DNA of 64,000 bases, from positions 1-64,000 of the forward strand of contig NZ_JANQBD010000034.1 in the NCBI RefSeq assembly GCF_024722015.1. Direction: 5' to 3'. A model generated the notes under the pieces. That model ran no database searches. It was not told where the DNA came from and saw only the letters and a program-made list of their open reading frames with translations. The position numbers and the translations under genes are program-made. The stretch comes from Paenibacillus radicis (ex Xue et al. 2023) (GTDB lineage Bacteria > Bacillota > Bacilli > Paenibacillales > NBRC-103111). Positions 45,709-57,310 of the stretch are shown here, in pieces (within the stretch, counting starts at the first letter, position 1; each line of letters begins with the position of its first letter).

Positions 45709-46854
45709 CTACTTATGGCCAAGTGCTTTTTCATAAACTTTTTTGGTTTCCGCTGCTGTCTTGTCCCATGTAAAAAGCTTGGAACGTTCTAATGCCAGTT
45801 GAGAATAGCATTCCCTTACCGCGGCGTCAGATACCATTTTGTAGATTCCTTCAGCCCATGCGGTTGAATCCTCTGGCGGCAATAGCATTCCGGCTTCCCC
45901 AATTATTTCGGGAATGGAGGAAACGTTGGAGCCAATTACTGGCGTCCGACATTGCATGGCTTCCAGAAGTGGCAGTCCGAAGCCCTCATAGATGGAAGGC
46001 ATAACAAAAACCGAAGCTGCGCTGTAAAGTCCAGGCAGGTCTTCATCATCTATAAAGCCCGTAAATATTACCTCTTCCTCTAGATGATGTTCCTGCACCC
46101 AGTCAAAGATGGGGGTAAACTTCCATCCTTTTGCGCCTACGATAACAAGTTTCTCTGAACAGCCGAAGTTCTTTTTAAGTAAAGAGAACGCTTTGAGAAG
46201 CCCTAATAGGTTTTTTCTCGGTTCCAGTGTACCTACAAATAAAATAAATTTTTCAGGTAACTGGTATTTTTCAATGATGGGTGCTGTATGCTGAACATAT
46301 TGAAAGCTCTCGTCAGCCGCAAGATGAACGACATCAATTTTATCCTGATGAATACTCAGGAGTTCAATAATATCCTGCTTAGTTTGTTGTGAGTCAGCGA
46401 TTATCCGGTCACATTTCTGAGCACTATAAGGGACCCATTTGCTATGGTGTTTCAAGATCCGATCACTCGTCGCTTCAGGATACCTCATGTAGGCTAAATC
46501 GTGAATAGTGATAATATTCTTTGCTTTGAGTGTTGGTGTAAGAGTGAAATTAGTGCCATGGAATATGTCAGCTTTGGATTTAGTTAATATATCATAAGGC
46601 AAATTATAGAGAAAATTCGGCTCACACAATCTGCGAATCACTTTATAAGGGTATATGCTATTTATTAAATGAAGATGAAAATCACGTTCTATTTCTAAAA
46701 CGTGATCTTCACGAATAGATTTTGCTATTCGGTTAAAGGCTAAAAATAAATCTATACTCACATCTTTTGATAGCTCTTTACTTAAACATTCTGTGTATCG
46801 AGCTATTCCTGATCGTGCTCCTAATAAAGGTTGGGCATCTAAATAAACATTCAA
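45709..46854 (-). CDS. GT4-family glycosyltransferase
   Basis: A 381-residue GT-B enzyme: ARSGIARYTECLSKELSK near the N-terminus, FVGTLEPRKNLLGLLKAFSL and VMPSIYEGFGLPLLEAMQC with the E-x7-E motif. Resembles the mannosyl/rhamnosyl-type GT4 enzymes of glycan loci. It starts 2 bases downstream of the initiating transferase stop and is followed by another GT4, so it probably adds an early sugar of the repeat. Confidence 0.9.
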   Translation of the reverse strand: MNVYLDAQPLLGARSGIARYTECLSKELSKDVSIDLFLAFNRIAKSIREDHVLEIERDFHLHLINSIYPYKVIRRLCEPNFLYNLPYDILTKSKADIFHGTNFTLTPTLKAKNIITIHDLAYMRYPEATSDRILKHHSKWVPYSAQKCDRIIADSQQTKQDIIELLSIHQDKIDVVHLAADESFQYVQHTAPIIEKYQLPEKFILFVGTLEPRKNLLGLLKAFSLLKKNFGCSEKLVIVGAKGWKFTPIFDWVQEHHLEEEVIFTGFIDDEDLPGLYSAASVFVMPSIYEGFGLPLLEAMQCRTPVIGSNVSSIPEIIGEAGMLLPPEDSTAWAEGIYKMVSDAAVRECYSQLALERSKLFTWDKTAAETKKVYEKALGHK

Positions 46855-46856
46855 AA

Positions 46857-48356
46857 TTAATAAGCCCCTTCCCCTTTTAGAACTACGGGTATGGTCTTCA
46901 ATAAAATCTTAATATCAAAAGCAATGCTCCAATTTTCAATATAATAAATATCTAAACTCATCCATTGTTGAAAGGACAAGTCACTTCTGCCACTTACCTG
47001 CCATAATCCGGTTATGCCTGGAAGCACCTCGAGTCTTCTCCATTCCCAATCACTATAACGCTCAACTTCGTAAGGAAGTGGTGGACGAGGGCCAACTAAG
47101 CTCATATTACCTAATAAAACATTAAAGAGCTGAGGTAATTCGTCAATAGAGTACTTTCTGATAAACTTTCCTATTTTCGTAATTCTCGGATCGTCTTTCA
47201 TCTTGAAGGCTATTCCATCCACTTCATTTTTATTTTCTAATTTTTTAAGAAGCAGATCCGCATCCGAAACCATAGACCTGAATTTTAACATTGAGAATGG
47301 CTTACCATTTCTTCCAATTCGCTGTTGTTTATATATAATACTTCCTTTGGAGTCAAGCTTTATTGCAATAGCAGTGAGAATATATATAGGAGATATAAAT
47401 AATATCAGAAGTGATGAGGCTATCATATCCATACATCTTTTGGCAGCCAGTCCTAGTCCCCGCATAGGGGTTTTAACGAGAGTAACCACAGGTAAAGAAT
47501 TAATATTACCAATTTGAACGGTGCTCATAACCAAATTATATAAGTCCGGAATGATTTTAATATTAATATCCAGCTTTCTTAAGTCAGTGATGAGCTTATT
47601 TACTAATTCTCTTTCAGAAGGAATTGTAATAATGATTTCTTCAACAAGGTTATTTTTTAAAATCTCATTTATTTTAGATATAGGACCTAAATATTTATAG
47701 TGCTCAAAATCATCCTGCTCATTATCATCTACGAATCCTACAATGTGGTAACCTAGATATTTGTAATGAGTAAGTTCATCCATTAGAGATTTTCCGAATT
47801 TCCCTGCTCCTACAATAACTACGTTTTTACTTAGTGTGCCTTCTTTAGCGAGACGAATATAAATTAATCGTTTGATACTTCTAACAATAACTGAGGACAC
47901 AATAGCAGTGATCCAGTAGCTTGCAATAACAATCCTCGATAAATCTATATACTTGAGCAAAAAGCTGGCGCCTATGGTAATTAGTATGGAGAATGAATAA
48001 GCTTTAGCAACTTTAAATAATTCATCAGCTAGACCTGATTGAGACCTGAAGCGAAATATTTTATAACGATATACAAAGAAGATGTAAATGGTTGAAGAAA
48101 TGACGAAGAAAATTAAATAATTAACAAAACGCGGGGAACCCATGTCCCAAAAAACAATATCTCGATCGAATTCTTGTCCTATGCGATATTCATAGAGATA
48201 GAAGAATACAAATGCAATAACTATTGCCTCTAAAGCTATAAATATAGAAGCCAGGGCTGTTGAATATAATTTTTTGGTCCCAAGTTTCTTATTGATTTCC
48301 ATTGTAGGAATAAAATGTTCTTTTTTGTTTTTTTGTGTAGCATAAGAGTAATTCAT
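46857..48356 (-). CDS. Initiating polyprenyl-phosphate sugar-1-phosphate transferase
   Basis: A 499-residue membrane protein. Five N-terminal hydrophobic segments (about 35-170) and a CoA-binding-like domain (VVIVGAGKFGKSLMDEL) precede the catalytic C-terminal bac_transf domain: QRIGRNGKPFSMLKFRSM, LPQLFNVLLGNMSLVGPRPP and PGITGLWQVSGRSDLSF. It moves a hexose-1-phosphate from a nucleotide sugar to undecaprenyl phosphate, starting the glycan. In P. alvei and Geobacillus S-layer loci the equivalent proteins are WsfP and WsaP. First gene of the minus operon, divergent from the GDP-mannose genes. Confidence 0.92.
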   Translation of the reverse strand: MNYSYATQKNKKEHFIPTMEINKKLGTKKLYSTALASIFIALEAIVIAFVFFYLYEYRIGQEFDRDIVFWDMGSPRFVNYLIFFVISSTIYIFFVYRYKIFRFRSQSGLADELFKVAKAYSFSILITIGASFLLKYIDLSRIVIASYWITAIVSSVIVRSIKRLIYIRLAKEGTLSKNVVIVGAGKFGKSLMDELTHYKYLGYHIVGFVDDNEQDDFEHYKYLGPISKINEILKNNLVEEIIITIPSERELVNKLITDLRKLDINIKIIPDLYNLVMSTVQIGNINSLPVVTLVKTPMRGLGLAAKRCMDMIASSLLILFISPIYILTAIAIKLDSKGSIIYKQQRIGRNGKPFSMLKFRSMVSDADLLLKKLENKNEVDGIAFKMKDDPRITKIGKFIRKYSIDELPQLFNVLLGNMSLVGPRPPLPYEVERYSDWEWRRLEVLPGITGLWQVSGRSDLSFQQWMSLDIYYIENWSIAFDIKILLKTIPVVLKGEGAY

Positions 48357-48503
48357 CAGTGCAGTACCTCCAAAATTCGACTCCTCATTTGATTTTATTC
48401 GTTAACGGTTATAAAAACAACTTTAGATATTACCAGTTAATTAAACTGGTCATTTTTTTTGTTACTTGCTAACATTAATCTTATTAGAAAACTTTCTAAA
48501 ACC

Positions 48504-48580
48504 ATTATACTATTACAATATGGTGAAAAAAACAATTAATTCCAGAAGAATTGCGTTGTCGTATTTTGTTGCGTTATAAT
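48504..48580. promoter_or_regulatory. Divergent promoter region between the two glycan operons
   Basis: Plus strand: TTGCGT (48551-48556), an 18-base spacer and a perfect TATAAT (48575-48580). Minus strand: TATAAT at 48509-48504 with a weak -35. The region 48357-48631 is very AT-rich and otherwise empty. Confidence 0.5.
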
Positions 48581-48631
48581 GATATAGTTGTAGAGATTCT
48601 GTGATTTATGTCGAGAGGTGGAGGGGAAGAT

Positions 48632-50728
<2,097 letters not shown>

Positions 50729-50729
<1 letters not shown>

Positions 50730-51649
50730 TGGCTAAAGTCTTAGTGACAGGTTCTTCAGGTTTTGTTGGCAGTTATATGGTGGAGCATTTTAAAAACACT
50801 GATGTTGAATTAATTGTAACAAGTCGCACAGTGACTAACCAGAATACCGTGAGGTTAGACTTGAACGACAAAGAAAGTGTTATAGAAGTGTTAAGAGAAA
50901 ATAAACCTACTCATATTGTTAATTTAGCAGGTCAAAGTTCGGTTGGTTTGTCCTGGAAACATAAACAGACAACCTTTGAGGTTAATATGTTGGGTATTAT
51001 GAATTTATTAGATGTGGTTTTAGAATATATACCCGATTGTAGAATTCTTTCAGTTGGATCATCAGAAGAATATGGCTTAGTCAACTTAGGGGATTGTCCA
51101 ATTCCAGAAACAAACGTACTTAATCCACTAAGCCCTTATGGACTAAGTAAACTATCTGCAGGTTATCTTTGCATGCAGTACGCAAGATCATACGGAATTA
51201 ATGTGTTTCATACACGTACCTTTAACCATATTGGAGTCGGACAAAATCTTGGGTTTGTCACTCAAGATTTCGCGAAGCAAATCGCTGATATTGAAAAGGG
51301 CGATCAGGAACCAATTATTAATGTAGGTAACTTAGAAGCAATAAGAGATTTTACCGATGTTCGTGATATAGTAGAAGCGTATGAACTATTGCTTTTCAAT
51401 GCAGAAGGTGGGGAAATTTATAACGTTTGTTCTGGAAAGGGTTTAAGAATTATTGAAATATTAAATATTTTAATTTCTAAGTCAAAAGCAGATATTAACA
51501 TAGTACAAAGTACTGATAAAATGAGGCCTGCTGATGTACCGATTCTTATTGGAGATAATTCCAAGTTAATAAGTACCACTAATTGGAATGTGAAACACAC
51601 CATAGAAAATTCGTTAGAGGAAATACTAAATTATTATCGAGAAAAATAG
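50729..51649 (+). CDS. rmd: GDP-4-keto-6-deoxy-D-mannose reductase (Rmd-like)
   Basis: A 306-residue extended SDR: VLVTGSSGFVGSYMVEHF, VNLAGQSSVG, VGSSEEYG and the catalytic SPYGLSKLSAG. Next to gmd this is expected to reduce the 4-keto intermediate to GDP-D-rhamnose, as Rmd does in the Aneurinibacillus S-layer glycan pathway. A GDP-6-deoxytalose product cannot be excluded. Overlaps gmd by one base. Confidence 0.82.
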
Positions 51650-51664
51650 TTGAAATAACTTGAG

Positions 51665-52459
51665 GTGGTTATAATATTAAAGGCAGTATGGCATTATAGA
51701 GGCTTTATATCAGGCCTAGTGAAAAGAGATTTCCAATCAAAATACTTAAATTCAGTTTTAGGTTCTATATGGGTTGTTCTAAATCCTATTGCTCTTATTA
51801 TAGTTTATACAGTTATTTTTTCCCAAGTAATGGGTACACGAATGCCTAATTCAAATAGTATGTTATCGTATAGTATTTACTTGTGTGCAGGTTTACTACC
51901 ATGGCAATTCTTTTCTGAAACTATAACACGTATGCAAAATGTATTTATTGAACAAAGTGGTATTATGAAAAAAGTAAGTTTTCCTAGAACATCACTTCCT
52001 TTGTATATTATGATTTCTTCTTTTTTGAATTTTGTTATTATATATAGCTTATTTATACTTTTCTTGATAATTACTGGGAATTTCCCAGGTTTAATAATAG
52101 TACAAGTTATTCCATTATTGTGTTTGCAACAATTATTTGCTTTAAGTATTGGTATCTTACTTGCCACTCTCAATGTTTTTTTTAGGGATATTGGTCACAC
52201 TTTTGCAATAGTTCTTCAATTTTGGAGTTGGCTAACCCCATTGGTATACACGATAGGGATCATACCTAATAATTTGAAATGGATTTTTGACTGGAACATA
52301 ATGATTCCCATAACTAATGGTTACCACAGTATATTTTTGGATAAAAATTGGGATGGATGGAATACATTATGGCCTATATTTATAGTAAGTATTTTTCTAC
52401 TATTATTGGGATACTTTTTATTTAAAAAGCTCGATAAAGAAATGGTGGATGAATTATAA
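51665..52459 (+). CDS. ABC-2 type polysaccharide exporter permease (Wzm type)
   Basis: A 264-residue membrane protein with six hydrophobic segments; LVKRDFQSKYLNSVLGSIW near the start and LTPLVYTIGIIP / PITNGYHSIFL near the end are conserved in Wzm/TagG-like permeases. It forms the channel that moves the lipid-linked glycan across the membrane. Stop and next ATG touch. Oddity: the only canonical in-frame start near the conserved N-terminus is GTG 51665, which itself sits in the GAGGTGG ribosome-like site; the family start would be nearer codon 5, where ATA/TTA stand. Confidence 0.85.
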   Translation: MVIILKAVWHYRGFISGLVKRDFQSKYLNSVLGSIWVVLNPIALIIVYTVIFSQVMGTRMPNSNSMLSYSIYLCAGLLPWQFFSETITRMQNVFIEQSGIMKKVSFPRTSLPLYIMISSFLNFVIIYSLFILFLIITGNFPGLIIVQVIPLLCLQQLFALSIGILLATLNVFFRDIGHTFAIVLQFWSWLTPLVYTIGIIPNNLKWIFDWNIMIPITNGYHSIFLDKNWDGWNTLWPIFIVSIFLLLLGYFLFKKLDKEMVDEL

Positions 52460-53725
52460 ATGAATGTATTGGAAGTTCAACACATAGGTAAAAAATACAA
52501 AAGATATGCGAAAACTTACAGTAGGCTTTTCGAATGGGTAACTAGTACGACGATGCACAAAGAAAATTGGGTTCTTAGAGGAATCACTTTCCAAGTAAAA
52601 AGTGGGGAATCTGTAGGTATCCTTGGTCATAATGGTGCAGGAAAAAGCACATTACTAAAGATTTTGACAGGAACTACTCATCCTTCTGAAGGAAATATGC
52701 AAATTAAAGGTAGTATATCTGCACTACTTGAGCTTGGACTAGGGTTCCATCCAGAATTCACTGGATTACAAAATATTTACATGTTAGGACAACTAATGGG
52801 GCTCAAGAATAAAGTTATTTCAGAGTTATTACCAGACATCGTTGATTTTGCAGAAATTGGCGATTATTTAAACCAACCTTTGAGAACTTATTCAAGTGGA
52901 ATGGCGGTAAGATTAGCATTTTCAACTGTTACCTCTGTGAGACCAGACATTTTAATTGTTGATGAGGCTTTGTCAGTAGGTGATGCTTATTTTCAACACA
53001 AATGTTTTGCGAGAATTCGAAAATTTAGAGAGCAAGGGACCTCATTATTATTTGTATCCCATGATCCTACAGCAGTTAAGAATCTCTGTGACCGAGCAAT
53101 ATTGTTAGATGGTGGTTTAATGATTAAAGAAGGCCATCCAGATGAAGTTTTGGACTACTATAACGCTGTTATTGCTAAAAGAGAAGCAGATTACGAAATT
53201 ATACAAAGTGTTGGTTTGAATAATAAGTTAAACACTCGTTCTGGAAACAAAAAAATACAAATAAATGAAGTGAAATTATATTCAAAAGGTGAGAGAATAA
53301 ATGCAATTCAAGTAGGAGATCAGTTAGAAATTAAGGTCATATTATCATGTAATAAGGATGTTAAAAATCCTACTGTTGGTTTTCTTATAAAAGACAGACT
53401 AGGAAATGAAGTTTATGGGACTAATACTTACTATTTAGATATGAACTTGGGTTATTGGGTTTCAAATAATGAATATGTAATAACTTTTTCCCAAAAATTA
53501 GTTCTAGGTATTGGAACCTATAGTATTACGGTTGCTGTTCATGATAGTTATCACCACTTGGACCAAAATTATGATTGGATTGAGCAAGCTGCTGTTTTTC
53601 AAATTATCCCGGGATTAGAAAAACAGTTTATTGGTATGACTTTTTTAGATTCTACAGCTAATTTTGAAAAGGGAGGACAAAATAGTGTCAAATTTGACAG
53701 TGGACAGGATTATGAACAGAATTAA
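52460..53725 (+). CDS. Polysaccharide exporter ATPase with a C-terminal Wzt-type carbohydrate-binding domain
   Basis: A 421-residue protein: Walker A GHNGAGKSTLLKIL (about 55), signature YSSGMAVRLAFS, Walker B ILIVDEALSVGDAYFQHKC and switch histidine SHDP. Beyond residue about 260 an all-beta extension (INEVKLYSKGERINAIQVGD, EVYGTNTYYLD) corresponds to Wzt_C, which in E. coli O8/O9a binds the modified end of the chain and gates export. The 3' end overlaps the methyltransferase gene by 41 bases. With Wzm upstream this is a complete exporter. Confidence 0.92.
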   Translation: MNVLEVQHIGKKYKRYAKTYSRLFEWVTSTTMHKENWVLRGITFQVKSGESVGILGHNGAGKSTLLKILTGTTHPSEGNMQIKGSISALLELGLGFHPEFTGLQNIYMLGQLMGLKNKVISELLPDIVDFAEIGDYLNQPLRTYSSGMAVRLAFSTVTSVRPDILIVDEALSVGDAYFQHKCFARIRKFREQGTSLLFVSHDPTAVKNLCDRAILLDGGLMIKEGHPDEVLDYYNAVIAKREADYEIIQSVGLNNKLNTRSGNKKIQINEVKLYSKGERINAIQVGDQLEIKVILSCNKDVKNPTVGFLIKDRLGNEVYGTNTYYLDMNLGYWVSNNEYVITFSQKLVLGIGTYSITVAVHDSYHHLDQNYDWIEQAAVFQIIPGLEKQFIGMTFLDSTANFEKGGQNSVKFDSGQDYEQN

Positions 53726-55136
53726 AACTACACTCACAGATGCACAAAAAAAACGAACTTTGCTTCAAGAAAACAAATCAACTAATACAAATGATTTTGA
53801 CCATCAACTTTCTAAATTGATACTTGAAATAGAACAATGCAACAGAAAATGGAATATTAATTCGGAATATGCTATTACTTCTCATCGTCCTATTTTAGGA
53901 CGCTTTATTATATTTGGAAAGAAAGTAATCAGAAAGCTACTCAGATGGTATATTAATCCTGTAATTGAACAGCAAAAAGATTTTAATGCTAGTGTTACGA
54001 GATCCTTAAATATACTATCTACTTTAAATGCCGGTTATTCTGAAGAAATAAAAAACTTGAATAACGAAAATGAAATGAAAAATAAATTGAAAGAAGAGTT
54101 AGATTTTATTGAGAACCGAATAATTGAATTAGAATCTTTAACAAGTGTATTTGAAGAGAAAATAAAGCAATTTGTATCGAATATAAATCACCAAATAATC
54201 GAAGGTCGTGAAACATTAGACCAAAGAATTCAAGAAAATTTCCAAAAATTAAGTAATAATAATAATATCGTAACCATTGATTATATCAATAAAGTCTCTC
54301 AAGAAAATGTAAGTAAATTACAAGCTTTCCAAAATAAAATTGAACAAGTAGAAGATACAATAATGTTAATACATTCTAGAATTAGAAAGAAAAATAATCA
54401 TGATATTAAAAGTAATACATTAATAGAAGATAAAAATACGAATAACATGCAAATCAGTGAAAATAAAAATATCAGTATAGATTATTTCTTGTTCGAGCAA
54501 AAATTTAGAGGAACAAGATCTGCGATTATAGAAAGGCAAAGATTTTATTTGCCATTTTTTATAGAAAAGAAAAAAATTCTAGATATCGGTTGTGGTCGAG
54601 GAGAATTTATTGAGCTACTTGGGGAGAATGGAAAAAAAGTTACAGGTATCGATTTAAATCAAGATATGGTAGATTATTGCAATGAACGTGGATTTGATGT
54701 TCATCTTGAAAATGCTTTAGATTATTTGAAAAATATTGAGAAAAACACTCTTGATGCAATTTTCATGGCACAAGTAATTGAACATTTATCTAATCAAGAT
54801 TCTCTTGAACTTTTGGATAGTATTTACAGGGTTTTAGAACCTGGAGGTTTTGTTGTAATAGAGACAATAAATGTTCAAAGTGTGTTTGCAATGAACAATT
54901 GGTTTTATTTAGATCCAACTCATATCAAACCAGTACATCCTATTGCTCTTAAGTTTATTTTACAGGGTATTGGATTTAATAAAGTCGAAATTAAATATCT
55001 TAGTCCAGTTGAAAATAAGGGAATACCTCCGCTTATTATTGAAGGACATGATACAAACTCATTCAATAATTCAATGGCAGATTTAAATGGTTTAATTTAT
55101 GGATTTCAAGATTATGCTATTTTCGCGTATAAGTGA
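53685..55136 (+). CDS. Coiled-coil SAM-dependent methyltransferase, candidate glycan chain terminator
   Basis: About 483 residues. An amphipathic basic segment (IRKLLRWYINPVIEQQ, about 83-98) is followed by a long heptad-rich helical region (about 115-245) and a class I methyltransferase domain: ILDIGCGRGEFIELLG (about 298), VTGIDLNQDMV, FMAQVIEHLS and LEPGGFVVIET. GTG 53685 is chosen because AGGGAGG lies 8 bases upstream. Directly after Wzm/Wzt it is placed like WbdD, which methylates chain ends and uses a coiled coil as a length ruler; here the coil precedes the enzyme rather than following it. The capping role is inferred. The right part resembles other locus-associated methyltransferases. 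Confidence 0.8.
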   Translation: MSNLTVDRIMNRIKTTLTDAQKKRTLLQENKSTNTNDFDHQLSKLILEIEQCNRKWNINSEYAITSHRPILGRFIIFGKKVIRKLLRWYINPVIEQQKDFNASVTRSLNILSTLNAGYSEEIKNLNNENEMKNKLKEELDFIENRIIELESLTSVFEEKIKQFVSNINHQIIEGRETLDQRIQENFQKLSNNNNIVTIDYINKVSQENVSKLQAFQNKIEQVEDTIMLIHSRIRKKNNHDIKSNTLIEDKNTNNMQISENKNISIDYFLFEQKFRGTRSAIIERQRFYLPFFIEKKKILDIGCGRGEFIELLGENGKKVTGIDLNQDMVDYCNERGFDVHLENALDYLKNIEKNTLDAIFMAQVIEHLSNQDSLELLDSIYRVLEPGGFVVIETINVQSVFAMNNWFYLDPTHIKPVHPIALKFILQGIGFNKVEIKYLSPVENKGIPPLIIEGHDTNSFNNSMADLNGLIYGFQDYAIFAYK

Positions 55137-55161
55137 TTATGACAGGATGTGTCGCCAAAAT

Positions 55162-56250
55162 ATGGAGATAATTATATTACACCAGACCTTTACCGATGGA
55201 GACGCTATTGGTCACGATATCCAAGGCATGTATGATGTTTGCAATGAAAATAATATAAATGTATCAATTTTCTGTGAATATAATCAAGCTAATCAGAAAT
55301 ATAAAGTAATAGCTATTAACGAATTAAAAAGGAAGATAAATACTAAAAATAATATTTTAATATATCATCATAGTATATATTGGAAGCTAGGTGAATCTTT
55401 TTTAAAAGAAGCAAAATGTAAAGTTATTATTCGATATCACAATATTACACCTTCTAAATTCTTTGAAAATTATAGCGATAAATATTACAAGATCACATCT
55501 GTTGGAAGAGAACAAACAAAAAGATTGATAAAAGAACATGATTTTTATTGGCTTTCTGACTCAAATTTTAATAATTTAGAATTACTAGAACTCGGAATAA
55601 ATCCGGAAAAAACTGAAATTGTTGCTCCTTTTCACAAAGTTGAATATATGGATGATATTGAGGCTGATATCAACTTATTAAATAATTTGAAAAAAAGTTC
55701 TAGGGTTCATGTACTTTTTGTAGGAAGAGTCGCAACTAACAAAGGACATTTAAATATTTGTAAAGTAGCAAAATCATACTTAGAACTTTTTGATAATAAT
55801 ATTACATTCTGGATTGTTGGAGGATTTGATCCAGAAATTGAAAGTTATAACAAAGAAATAAATAATTACATTACCCGATGGAATTTGCAAGAATATGTAA
55901 TATTCACGAACAAAGTTTCAATTAATCAACTTAAAGCCTATTTTTTAGGCAGTAATATATTTTTGTGTTTAAGCGAACATGAGGGTTTTTGTGTTCCACT
56001 TATTGAATCTCAATACAACAACTTACCAATAGTTGCTTACAATAGTAGTGCTATTGCTGAAACTATGGGAGATGGACAGATTGTTTTCGAAAAGTTTGAT
56101 GAAGATCTCATAGCAGCTGCAATTTTTGAGATAGGATCAGACAAGTCAATTGCTTCATACTTAGCTGAAAAAGGGAAATATAACTATTCTACAAGATTTA
56201 AAAACGAAATTATAAGTGAACAATTTATTAATTTTATAAAAATGTTTTAA
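55162..56250 (+). CDS. GT4-family glycosyltransferase
   Basis: About 363 residues: MEIIILHQTFTDGDAIGHDI at the start (a flexible acceptor loop), HVLFVGRVATNKGHLNICK, and CLSEHEGFCVPLIESQYN with the E-x7-E motif. ATG 55162 is preferred, with AGGATGTG 9 bases upstream; earlier in-frame starts overlap the methyltransferase. AT-rich. Probable sugar transferase of the exported glycan; donor unknown. Confidence 0.87.
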   Translation: MEIIILHQTFTDGDAIGHDIQGMYDVCNENNINVSIFCEYNQANQKYKVIAINELKRKINTKNNILIYHHSIYWKLGESFLKEAKCKVIIRYHNITPSKFFENYSDKYYKITSVGREQTKRLIKEHDFYWLSDSNFNNLELLELGINPEKTEIVAPFHKVEYMDDIEADINLLNNLKKSSRVHVLFVGRVATNKGHLNICKVAKSYLELFDNNITFWIVGGFDPEIESYNKEINNYITRWNLQEYVIFTNKVSINQLKAYFLGSNIFLCLSEHEGFCVPLIESQYNNLPIVAYNSSAIAETMGDGQIVFEKFDEDLIAAAIFEIGSDKSIASYLAEKGKYNYSTRFKNEIISEQFINFIKMF

Positions 56251-56266
56251 ATAGGAGGAAAACACT

Positions 56267-57310
56267 GTGAGAATTGCTCTGGCAAGTGTACAAGTTCCCT
56301 TTATAAAAGGTGGAGCAGAACATCATGCAGAAAACTTGCGAGCTGAATTAATTAAACGTGGTCATGAAGCTGATATTATCACAATGCCGTTTAAGTGGTA
56401 TCCGGCTTCCTGTATTGTTGATAGTATACTTTTCTCTCGGATGATTGATCTAACAGAAGTGAATGGACAAGCAATCGATCGCGTAATAGGTTTAAAGTTT
56501 CCAATGTATTTTGTTAAGCACCCGAATAAAGTTATTTGGGCGTTGCACCAACACAGACAGGCTTATGAATTATGGGGTACAAAATTTGGAGATCTTGAAC
56601 ATATGGAAGATGGAGTTAAAGTTCGAGATATGATTATTAATGCAGATAACAAATATCTTCGTGAGAGTAAGGCAATTTTCACAAATTCTAAAACAGTTTC
56701 AGATAGAATGAGTAAATATAATGCTATTAGTTCAGAGCCGTTATACCACCCGCCATCTAATTATGAAAAATTATATTGTGAAGATTTCGGTGATTATATA
56801 TTTTATCCAAGTAGATTACATGAAATCAAAAGGCAGCATTTATTAATTGAAGCAATGAGCTATACTAAGTCTAACGCTATATTATTATTAGCTGGTACTG
56901 GAGAGAAAGAATATACGAATTATCTTAACTCTTTAATTAATAAATTTAATCTTCATTCTAAAGTTAAGCTACTTGGACGTATTACAGAAGAAGAGAAAAT
57001 TAGTTATTATGCTAAATGCTTGCTAGTATATAATGGGCCATACGAAGAAGACTATGGATATGTGACCTTAGAAGGTTTTTATTCGAGTAAACCATTAATA
57101 ACCCATACTGATTCAGGCGGGCCACTTGAATTTGTAGAAAATGAAATAACGGGATACGTGGTAGAAGCAAATCCAGAAAGTTTAGCTGAAAAAATTGATT
57201 ATCTATTTAATAATAAACATATTGCTAAATCGATGGGGATGAAAGGTAATCAACTTATGAAAGATCTTAAAATTACTTGGGATTATGTTATAGAAAGGCT
57301 CTTACAATGA
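56267..57310 (+). CDS. GT4-family glycosyltransferase
   Basis: A 347-residue GT-B enzyme: GGAEHHAENLRAELIKRGHE, YPSRLHEIKRQHLLIEAM, LLAGTGEKEY and EEDYGYVTLEGFYSSKPLI, which carries the E-x7-type motif. GTG start with GGAGGA at the right distance. Its stop overlaps the next start as ATGA, so the two transferases are translated together. Confidence 0.88.
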   Translation: MRIALASVQVPFIKGGAEHHAENLRAELIKRGHEADIITMPFKWYPASCIVDSILFSRMIDLTEVNGQAIDRVIGLKFPMYFVKHPNKVIWALHQHRQAYELWGTKFGDLEHMEDGVKVRDMIINADNKYLRESKAIFTNSKTVSDRMSKYNAISSEPLYHPPSNYEKLYCEDFGDYIFYPSRLHEIKRQHLLIEAMSYTKSNAILLLAGTGEKEYTNYLNSLINKFNLHSKVKLLGRITEEEKISYYAKCLLVYNGPYEEDYGYVTLEGFYSSKPLITHTDSGGPLEFVENEITGYVVEANPESLAEKIDYLFNNKHIAKSMGMKGNQLMKDLKITWDYVIERLLQ

